Origin: JAIVJN01 sp036732565
GTDB taxonomy: Bacteria; Acidobacteriota; Vicinamibacteria; Vicinamibacterales; UBA2999
Reading direction: 5' to 3'
NCBI GenBank assembly: GCA_036732565.1
Contig: DAINCF010000197.1
Span: forward strand, 1 to 12,100
DNA: 12,100 nucleotides
Under the pieces are notes generated by a model. That model was not told the DNA's origin and did not search any database. It was given only the letters and a program-made list of their open reading frames with translations. Of the stretch, positions 6,270-12,100 are shown in pieces (position 1 is the first letter of the stretch; each line of letters opens with the position of its first letter). Position numbers and translations under genes: made by a program.

Positions 6270-9200
6270 GAGGGTCCCTCGAAGGATGATCAACGCCACC
6301 GTGAAATAGATCACGAGTCCGGTGACGTCCACCAAAGTGGCCACGAAGGGCGCCGACGAGGTCGCCGGATCGAAGCCGAGTCGCCGGAGCAAGAACGGCA
6401 GCAGCGATCCGACGAGCGTGCCCCACAGCACGATGCCGACCAGCGCAAACGCGACGGTGAACGCGACCAGCAGCCAGTGCTCGCCGTACATGTCCGAGAA
6501 CGCGGACCACAGCGTGATGCGCAGAAAGCCGATGCTGCCGAGGATGGTGCCGAGCGCCAGACCGGCGAGGACCTCCCGTCGCATGACCCGCCACCAATCG
6601 ACGAGGCCGACCTCGCCGAGCGCCAGCGCGCGAATCACCAGCGTGGCCGCCTGCGAGCCGGAGTTGCCGCCGCTGGAGATGATGAGCGGCACGAACAGTG
6701 CCAGCACGACCGCCTTTTCGATCTCCGCCTCGAAGGCGCCCATGGCCGTCGCCGTGAGCATCTCGCCGAGGAAGAGCGCGGTGAGCCATCCCGCGCGCTT
6801 GCGGAGCATGGCGCCGAACGCAATCTCCATGTAGGGCTCGTCGAGCGCCTCCTGACCGCCGATGCGATGGATGTCCTTGGTGGCCGTCGCCTCCGCCACG
6901 TCCAGCACATCGTCAATCGTGACGATGCCGATGAGCGTGCCCGCGCTGTCGGTGACCGGCAGCGCGGTGCGGTCGTAGCGTCTGAAGACGGCGACCGCAG
7001 TCTGTTGATCGTCAGTCGCTTTCAACCCGACGAACCGGCGATCCATCAAGTCGCTGATGCGCTTGTCGAGCGGGGTCAGCAGCAATTCGCGGATGCGGAT
7101 GTCGTCCATCAAGGTTTCGTGCTCGTCGACGACGTAGACGACGTTCAAGGTCTCACTGTCCTGTCCGTGCGCGCGGATGTGATCCAGGACGTCGCGAATG
7201 CTCCAGTGCTCGCGCACCGACACGTAGTGCGGCGTCATCAAGCGGCCGATGGAGCCTTCGGGATACCCGAGGAGCGTCAACGCCACCGCCCGCTCGGCGG
7301 GCGAGAGCAGTGTCAGCAGCTGCCGCGTCGCCGTCGCCGGCAGCTCTTCGAGGAACATCGTGCGGTCGTCGGGCGCCATGTTGTTCAAGAGCGCCGCGAC
7401 ATCCTCCTGTGCCATCGCCTTGAGCAGCGATTCCTGGGCCTCGTGCTCCAGGTACTCGAAGACGGCCGCCGCGTCCCGGCGCGGGAGCACGCGGAACACG
7501 ATGACCTGATCCTCGATGCTCAAGCCGGTGAGCAGGGTCGCCAGGTCGTCCGCGTGGCGATTGCGCAAGAGATCGCGCAGGCCGGCGTAGTTGCGCTCGC
7601 GCACGGCGGCGGCCAGTTCGTCGGCCGGCCGCGCCACGTCGCGGATGACCGCGAGCGCATCGTCGCGTCCCGGGCCGGTAAGTTGCTGTTCCATTTGCGT
7701 CAATGCCGCACGAACCACGTCGTGGTGATGAACGTGCGGCCCGATGGCCTTCACGGCATCGAGCCACACGCGATGGATGAGGTCGAGATCGCCAGGCGTG
7801 AGCGCCGGCGGGTGGGCGCCGATGTGATACGCGTCCTCGCGCCCGCTGCCGTGATGGATGACGAGGCGGAGCTCGAGGGCTTCGGGCTTTTCCGCGCGCT
7901 CCCACGCTTCGCCGAGCAGACGCGCCTGCTCCGCGCCGGATAGCGTCGAGGACTCGCTGACGTAGACATCCGACGATCGCAGCCGCAAGACCGTGGCGAC
8001 GACGGCGTCGAAGATGTTGTGGGCCGGGACAATGAGCAGTCGGATGGGGCGGCCGAGCCGCTCGGTGAGCGTCACCACTTCGGCGAAGAGCCGACGCTCG
8101 TCGCGCGTGACCATGCCATCCGTCGATCCGTCCTCGTCGACGTCGATGCCGAGCAAACGAACGGTCATGACCACGACATCGCGATCGCCGGCTGCCTGGA
8201 GCGCGGCCGTCAAGTGGCCAAGTGAGTGCGGATGACGGACGGCGACGAGCACGTTGCCGGGCCGGACATCGACGTCGCCGAGGGAGACGTCCGTTGGCAG
8301 CAGCAGCTCCCCCGTGTCGGGCTCGGCGCCGGCTTCCCCCTCGACCTCACGGCCGCCGACGACGAAGGCCGCGGTGACGCCAGCGATCAGCGCCAGCGCG
8401 GCAAGAGAGGGGATGTCTCCAGCCGCCAACGGACCGGTGAGGGCGGCAAAGACCGCCAGGCCCACGAGAAACAGCCCGACCGGGACCTCACGCCCGCCGA
8501 GGCGCAGGTTCAGAAACGCCTTGTACGGTCTCGGCTCGGGGCGATTGGCGCGCAGCCGAATCAACGCGCCCACCTTGATCACCAGGGTGATGACGACGGC
8601 GGCGCCATACGCGCGGGCCAGCCAGCGGATCTCGCCGCCGCTCGCGAGCACGATCAGGACCGCCGCCGCGGCGGTGACGTCGATGGCGCGTCCGAAGACG
8701 TCAGGCAGTCCTCGACGCGTCGAGATCCGCGCCAGCCCGAGCTCGGCGTCCTCGAGCGCGGCATGCGCCGCGGGTGCCAGCACCAGGATCGAGGCGATGA
8801 TGATCAGCACTTCGATCAGCACGCTCATCCAATAGGGCCCGGCGAGATACGACGCGATGCCGGCCAGCGGCGCGTTCATCCACATCGGCGTCTGGCTCGC
8901 CGGCACCAGCGTGACGAAGAGCAGCGTGGAGAGCGTGATCGCCACGGTCGAGAACAGCACGGTGGCGCGCGCGGTACGACGGACCGCTGGCACCCGAGGC
9001 GGCGGGAACTCGTGGGCCGTGCGGGCCAGGACCTCGCCGCCGCCGAGAATCGGCAAGACCACTGAAATCGCGACGAGCCAGTCGAGGCCGACGGCGAGTG
9101 GTGACGCGTTGGCCACCGACGTATCCACCGGCCAGGAGAAGAGGCCGGGTGACACCGCGCCCGCGTTGACCAAGCTCACCGTTCCCGCGACCAGCAGCAG

Positions 9201-9689
9201 GACGAGCAGGCCGATGCCGATCCACACGCTTCGCGCCAGGAGGTGCGAGGCGATGTCGAGGCCGAGTCTGGCTCGGAGCCACAGCAGCCCAAGGACGAAG
9301 CTCGCGCCGAGCGTCGAGAGCTCCTGGATGGTGAGTCGATCGGTGACGCGCCAGCCGGCGATGCGGATCGTCCCAACGCCGATCGCGTACTGGCCGATGA
9401 TGACGGCGGCAAGCGCCGCCAGCAGCAGGCGCTCGATGAGCACTGCCGCAGCCGCCACGGTGGCCGCCCGCGGACCAAACGCGTGCTCCGCGCGTCCGAC
9501 GAGCCCGCCGGGGCTGAAAATGGTCCAGCTTTCGATGTCGATGGCGCGCACGCCCGCGGCCAGCAGGCAGCCCCCCAGCACGAACCAGGGCGCGGCGTCG
9601 CCCACGAGCGCACGTGCGACGCTGGCAGCGAAGAAGACACCGATCCCCAGCTCGGCGATCGCCAGCGCTGCCGCCTTCCATGTCGACAT
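6264..9689 (-). CDS. mgtE: APC-type permease / USP-like domain / MgtE magnesium channel fusion
   Basis: One uninterrupted 1141-residue frame carries three modules. Residues 1 to about 447 are a roughly 12-helix APC-superfamily permease (AIAELGIGVFFAASVARALVG at 10-30; EPRPYKAFLN at 385-394). Residues about 465-660 are soluble, with a USP-like alpha/beta start (RPGNVLVAVRHPHSLGHLT, then VVVMTVRLLG), ending near HVHHHD (652-657). Residues about 690-1141 are a complete MgtE: helical N domain (LRDLLRNRHADDLATLL), CBS pair at about 817-932 (IGRLMTPHYVSV; ALPVTDSAGTLIGIVTIDDV), plug-helix region, then five membrane helices. These include the pore motif PLIISSGGNSGSQAATL (1001-1017) and FVATLVDVTGL (1115-1125), where Asp1121 aligns with the pore Asp of MgtE. 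MgtE conducts Mg2+ and is gated by cytoplasmic Mg2+; the permease substrate is unknown. The ATG at 9689 has no clear ribosome site, but an in-frame stop lies about 70 nt upstream. No ribosome site precedes Met666, so a separate MgtE start is not supported. Confidence 0.92.
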   Translation of the reverse strand: MSTWKAAALAIAELGIGVFFAASVARALVGDAAPWFVLGGCLLAAGVRAIDIESWTIFSPGGLVGRAEHAFGPRAATVAAAAVLIERLLLAALAAVIIGQYAIGVGTIRIAGWRVTDRLTIQELSTLGASFVLGLLWLRARLGLDIASHLLARSVWIGIGLLVLLLVAGTVSLVNAGAVSPGLFSWPVDTSVANASPLAVGLDWLVAISVVLPILGGGEVLARTAHEFPPPRVPAVRRTARATVLFSTVAITLSTLLFVTLVPASQTPMWMNAPLAGIASYLAGPYWMSVLIEVLIIIASILVLAPAAHAALEDAELGLARISTRRGLPDVFGRAIDVTAAAAVLIVLASGGEIRWLARAYGAAVVITLVIKVGALIRLRANRPEPRPYKAFLNLRLGGREVPVGLFLVGLAVFAALTGPLAAGDIPSLAALALIAGVTAAFVVGGREVEGEAGAEPDTGELLLPTDVSLGDVDVRPGNVLVAVRHPHSLGHLTAALQAAGDRDVVVMTVRLLGIDVDEDGSTDGMVTRDERRLFAEVVTLTERLGRPIRLLIVPAHNIFDAVVATVLRLRSSDVYVSESSTLSGAEQARLLGEAWERAEKPEALELRLVIHHGSGREDAYHIGAHPPALTPGDLDLIHRVWLDAVKAIGPHVHHHDVVRAALTQMEQQLTGPGRDDALAVIRDVARPADELAAAVRERNYAGLRDLLRNRHADDLATLLTGLSIEDQVIVFRVLPRRDAAAVFEYLEHEAQESLLKAMAQEDVAALLNNMAPDDRTMFLEELPATATRQLLTLLSPAERAVALTLLGYPEGSIGRLMTPHYVSVREHWSIRDVLDHIRAHGQDSETLNVVYVVDEHETLMDDIRIRELLLTPLDKRISDLMDRRFVGLKATDDQQTAVAVFRRYDRTALPVTDSAGTLIGIVTIDDVLDVAEATATKDIHRIGGQEALDEPYMEIAFGAMLRKRAGWLTALFLGEMLTATAMGAFEAEIEKAVVLALFVPLIISSGGNSGSQAATLVIRALALGEVGLVDWWRVMRREVLAGLALGTILGSIGFLRITLWSAFSDMYGEHWLLVAFTVAFALVGIVLWGTLVGSLLPFLLRRLGFDPATSSAPFVATLVDVTGLVIYFTVALIILRGTLL

Positions 9690-9785
9690 GAACGACAGCA
9701 GCGCGGTCGCCGCGAGGACGACACGAACACGACCGATCGGTGGGAGCGGTTTCGCGATGCTCCCACTATCTCATTGGTGCCTCGC

Positions 9786-9838
9786 GGCTGGAAGGCTCGT
9801 GGCCGGAGACTCGGGGCTTGAGGGCTCGAAGGCTTGGC
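9786..9838. repeat. Decayed relative of the 8-bp GGCTTGAA/GGCTTGGA repeat
   Basis: The stretch contains GGCTGGAAGGCTCG, GGGGCTTGAGGGCTCG and AAGGCTTGGCGG, which resemble the regular 8-bp units at 10199-10270 in composition and word order but have lost strict period. It lies downstream of the small coiled-coil gene and upstream of the permease-MgtE fusion on the minus strand. The rest of the spacer 9690-9846 holds nothing recognisable. Confidence 0.45.
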
Positions 9839-9846
9839 GGATCGAT

Positions 9847-10113
9847 CTATCCGAGGCGCATGATCGCGGCACAGAGCGCGGTGAGCGCGACCATCGTGCC
9901 TACATTCCACTTGATCAAGTCCGCTTTCAGCTCCGACAGGTCGGCCTTCATCGCAAGGCGTACATCTTCGAGGTCGCGCCTCATCGCCATTTCGTCCATG
10001 GCGCTTGCGGGCACCACTGCCGACGCGGCTTCCACTGCGAGCGCTTCGTCGACGCCCGCTTTTCGCAGGGCGTTGTACAACTCCACCACCAACGTCCGCA
10101 TGGGTCTCCTCAT
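9847..10113 (-). CDS. Small coiled-coil protein with C-terminal membrane helix (DUF1640/CCDC90-like)
   Basis: This is an 88-residue protein. The N-terminal part (about 5-37) has the amphipathic pattern LVVELYNALRKAGVDEALAV. The centre (about 41-66) is a charged heptad-like helix (MRRDLEDVRLAMKADLSELK). The C-terminus is one membrane helix (about 67-86, IKWNVGTMVALTALCAAIM). This order, with the ELKADLIKW junction, resembles bacterial DUF1640/CCDC90-like proteins, a family of membrane-tethered coiled coils with no settled bacterial role. Start choice is open. ATG 10113 has a weak AGGGG 8 nt upstream. ATG 10101 (84 residues) has a better GAGGAG only 4 nt away. The gene is leftward between the FtsX-type permease (176-bp gap) and the permease-MgtE fusion (157-bp gap). 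Both gaps hold 8-bp repeat material, so it may be transcribed alone. Confidence 0.78.
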   Translation of the reverse strand: MRRPMRTLVVELYNALRKAGVDEALAVEAASAVVPASAMDEMAMRRDLEDVRLAMKADLSELKADLIKWNVGTMVALTALCAAIMRLG

Positions 10114-10198
10114 TTCGGTAGCCCCTGACCTCCGTTCGCACTCTACCGTCGTCGGATCCCCCGGCGCAAGACGGCAAAAATTGCGACACAGGCTCGGG

Positions 10199-10270
10199 CT
10201 TGAAGGCTTGAAGGCTTGGAGGCCTGGAGGCTTGGAGGCTTGGAGGGCTGGAGGGTTGGAGGCTTGAATT
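10199..10270. repeat. Tandem array of an 8-bp repeat (CTTGGAGG type), nine units
   Basis: Nine successive 8-mers run without a gap: CTTGAAGG twice, CTTGGAGG, CCTGGAGG, CTTGGAGG twice, GCTGGAGG, GTTGGAGG and a terminal CTTGAATT. Because 8 is not a multiple of 3, every frame through it gives a 24-bp translation cycle (for example LEA/WRP/GG on the plus strand), which creates false reading frames. The array ends 20 bp short of the stop of the FtsX-type permease gene and lies 86 bp upstream of the small coiled-coil gene. It has no dyad symmetry and no spacers. Confidence 0.9.
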
Positions 10271-10289
10271 CAGGGTGCCAGACCTCGAT

Positions 10290-12100
10290 CTACTGACGAA
10301 GGGCCAGCACCGGATCGACCCGAGCCGCGGCTCGCGCCGGGATGGCGGCGGCGATGGTGGCGACGAGCAGGAACAAAGCGGCTGCGGCGACAATCGTCAG
10401 CGGATCATGGCCCGAGATGCCGAAGAGCAAGCTCTCGAGCCACCGCGTCAGGGCCAACGTCGCGCCGCAGCCGATCGCGATCCCTACGGTCACGGGTAAT
10501 AGGGATTCGCGAATGAACATGACGATGACGTCGCGGGGTTGCGCGCCAATCGCCATTCGAACGCTAATCTCGGAACGACGTCGCGTCACGGAGTACGCGA
10601 GCGTGCCGTAGATGCCGAGACAACAGACCACCACCGTGACGATGCCGAACAGCGTCAGCAGATCCGAGAGCAGACGCTCACGGCGCAGGCTCCGCTCGCG
10701 CAGGTCCACGAGCGTGGCCTCGCTGAATGTCGGGATGCTCACGTTGACTTCCCTCACCGCGTTGCGCACGACGGGAATCATCGCCGCTGCGTCGCTGGCG
10801 GTCCGCACCACGAGGGTGACCGGTGCGCCGACGTCGCTGAGGGCCACAAACAGCATCGGCCTTTCGTCGCCCCTCAGATGCGTGCGGCTGTCGGCGACGA
10901 CGCCAACGATTGTCAGGGGATCGGCGGGTGGCGCCGGACACTGGGGAGCGAAGCCGAGGAAGAACGACTGACCGATGGCGCCCTGTCCCGGGAAATGCAT
11001 CCTGGCGAAAGACTCGTTCACGACTGCGGCTCGCATGCGCGTCGCCGCATCGTTTTCGGCCCAGGTGAAGTCGCGGCCGCTCACGAATGGCACGCCGATG
11101 GTCTGGAAGTACCCCGGCAAGATGAAGCTGAAGGCCGTCGGTTCGGGCGCGCCCCCGCTGGCGGCGGCAGTCGCCGTGCAGATGGGCATGGCGGTCAGGC
11201 CGATGGCCTCGTCGCCATCGCTGCCAATCGGGGCGGATGTCGCCGCCGACGCGGCGACCACGCCCGGCAGCCGCTGGACGCGTTTCGTCGCCTCTTCGAA
11301 GAACCGCTGTCGCTGCTCGCGCGGCAGCGCTCCGGACCGAGGCTCGACACGTGCGTAGAGCAACCCCTCGTCCTCGAACCCCAAGTCCGCTGCACGCAGG
11401 TTGACGACGGTCCGCACGAACAGACCGGCGGTGACCAGGAGGAGAACCGCCAACGCCGTCTGCGCCGCCACCATGACCTGGCCGCTGCTCATCAGGACGC
11501 TTCGCGTCGGAGGCCCCGCGGCCGCCTCTCTGATTGTCGCGATGAGATTCACGCTGGTCGTCCGGAACGCCGGGAGGATGCCGAAGATCGCTCCGGAGGC
11601 GAGCGCTGCTGCCACACCAAACGCGAGCACGCGCGCATCCAGCGATGGGCGCACGGTCAAGGTGCGATCGGCGCCGAACAACGTCGGCATGAACCCGCTG
11701 AGCAACCACGGCCCAATCCCGGACAGCCCATACGCACAGGCGAGCCCGAGCAGGCCTCCGGCGGCGGACAGCACGAGGCTTTCGGTCACCAGCTGTCGCA
11801 CGACGCGCATCCGCGGCGCGCCGAGCGCGAGCCGCGTCGCGATCTCCTTGTGGCGCGCGCTGCCTCGCGCCAGGAGCAAGCCCGCGATGTTGGCGCACGA
11901 CGCCAGCATCAGCGCGCCGACGACCGCAAGCAAGAGCGCGAGCGGTGTGGATGCCGCGTCGCGCAACGTGCCGAGGCCGCGTTTGCCATCGATGAGCCAC
12001 ACCCGTGGCGGATCGTACGGCCGCTCCGGAGGCGCCGCGGCAATCGCGTCGTGGACCCACTGCTCGAGCGGAGCTGGCGACGGCGCGCGAGGCGCGCCTG
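10290..12100 (-). CDS. FtsX/MacB-type ABC transporter permease, acidobacterial orphan (ADOP-like), N-terminus missing
   Basis: The frame enters from the right edge and ends at TAG 10290-10292, giving 602 residues; the true start is outside the window (the GTG at 12002 is internal). It has the duplicated permease layout. A first FtsX block covers about 50-180 (STPLALLLAVVGALMLASCA, then GLLLARGSARHKEIATRLALG and RQLVTESLVLSAAGGLLGL). A transmembrane return lies at about 210-228. A MacB-like periplasmic domain spans about 235-435 (FFEEATKRVQRLPGVVAAS; IGVPFVSGRDF; VVNESFARMHFPG). A second FtsX block covers about 475-602 (YGTLAYSVTRRRSEISVRMA, FGISGHDPLT, IPARAAARVDPVLALRQ). Such proteins lack their own ATPase and resemble mechanotransmission or export permeases; the substrate is unknown. 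No ATPase gene is visible here, which is usual for this acidobacterial group. Family placement is firm; the ADOP label rests on architecture. Confidence 0.92.
   Translation of the reverse strand, partial: GAPRAPSPAPLEQWVHDAIAAAPPERPYDPPRVWLIDGKRGLGTLRDAASTPLALLLAVVGALMLASCANIAGLLLARGSARHKEIATRLALGAPRMRVVRQLVTESLVLSAAGGLLGLACAYGLSGIGPWLLSGFMPTLFGADRTLTVRPSLDARVLAFGVAAALASGAIFGILPAFRTTSVNLIATIREAAAGPPTRSVLMSSGQVMVAAQTALAVLLLVTAGLFVRTVVNLRAADLGFEDEGLLYARVEPRSGALPREQRQRFFEEATKRVQRLPGVVAASAATSAPIGSDGDEAIGLTAMPICTATAAASGGAPEPTAFSFILPGYFQTIGVPFVSGRDFTWAENDAATRMRAAVVNESFARMHFPGQGAIGQSFFLGFAPQCPAPPADPLTIVGVVADSRTHLRGDERPMLFVALSDVGAPVTLVVRTASDAAAMIPVVRNAVREVNVSIPTFSEATLVDLRERSLRRERLLSDLLTLFGIVTVVVCCLGIYGTLAYSVTRRRSEISVRMAIGAQPRDVIVMFIRESLLPVTVGIAIGCGATLALTRWLESLLFGISGHDPLTIVAAAALFLLVATIAAAIPARAAARVDPVLALRQ

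Noticed and set aside
6477..7943. Plus-strand open frame of 488 codons opposite the MgtE half
   Set aside because: It is Arg/His/Asp-rich and domain-free, and lies antisense to conserved MgtE and CBS motifs.
6264..9689. The permease-MgtE fusion as two genes merged by an assembly error
   Set aside because: One frame runs through both modules with a sensible USP-like linker, and no ribosome site precedes the internal Met666. A sequencing indel would be expected to bring stops or out-of-frame composition, which are not seen.
10678..12060. Second minus-strand frame of 460 codons inside the FtsX-type permease
   Set aside because: It is Arg/Ala-rich with no membrane segments, while the overlapping frame shows a full FtsX/MacB architecture.
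10290..12100. Complete MacB transporter with its own ATPase
   Set aside because: No Walker A or ABC signature is encoded in the visible part and no ATPase gene is present in the window; only permease and periplasmic domains are seen.

Overview
The window is GC-rich (the only clearly AT-richer stretch is about 4560-4690), densely coded and mostly transcribed leftward. The gene content points to an Acidobacteriota-like organism, probably near Vicinamibacteria. The grounds are an FtsX/MacB-type orphan permease of the kind duplicated many times in acidobacteria, a DUF3014 protein, a GH15 glucosidase, and short degenerate tandem repeats between genes. This placement is inferred from content and has not been tested by a search.

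Layout. 1-457 (-) is the N-terminus of a membrane-anchored sensor that runs off the left edge. 458-596 holds two facing arrays of a 9-bp repeat. 597-4562 (-) is a probable operon read as ParB-like protein, then DUF3014 membrane protein, then GH15 glycosidase; the last two genes are only 2 bp apart. A divergent WYL-domain regulator (4729-5772, +) starts across a 166-bp spacer that holds the best promoter candidate. Its 3' end overlaps the 3' end of a convergent PaaI-like thioesterase (5702-6160, -). 6164-6269 is a REP-like hairpin plus a 20-bp direct repeat. 6264-9689 (-) encodes a 1141-residue protein that joins an APC-type permease, a USP-like middle domain and a complete MgtE Mg2+ channel. 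9847-10113 (-) is a small coiled-coil/membrane protein; an 8-bp tandem array lies upstream of it and a decayed relative of that array lies downstream. 10290 to the right edge (-) is the C-terminal three quarters of an FtsX/MacB-type permease.

The two most unusual objects are large domain fusions. One is a ParB N-terminal domain attached to a region that follows the layout of a histidine-kinase core but has lost its phospho-acceptor His and ATP-site residues (3396-4562). The other is the permease-USP-MgtE fusion (6264-9689). The first suggests a signalling or DNA-associated protein built on dead kinase parts. The second suggests physical coupling of Mg2+ flux to a solute carrier. No RNA gene, CRISPR array, insertion sequence or phage gene was seen, and no gene-free stretch exceeds 180 bp.
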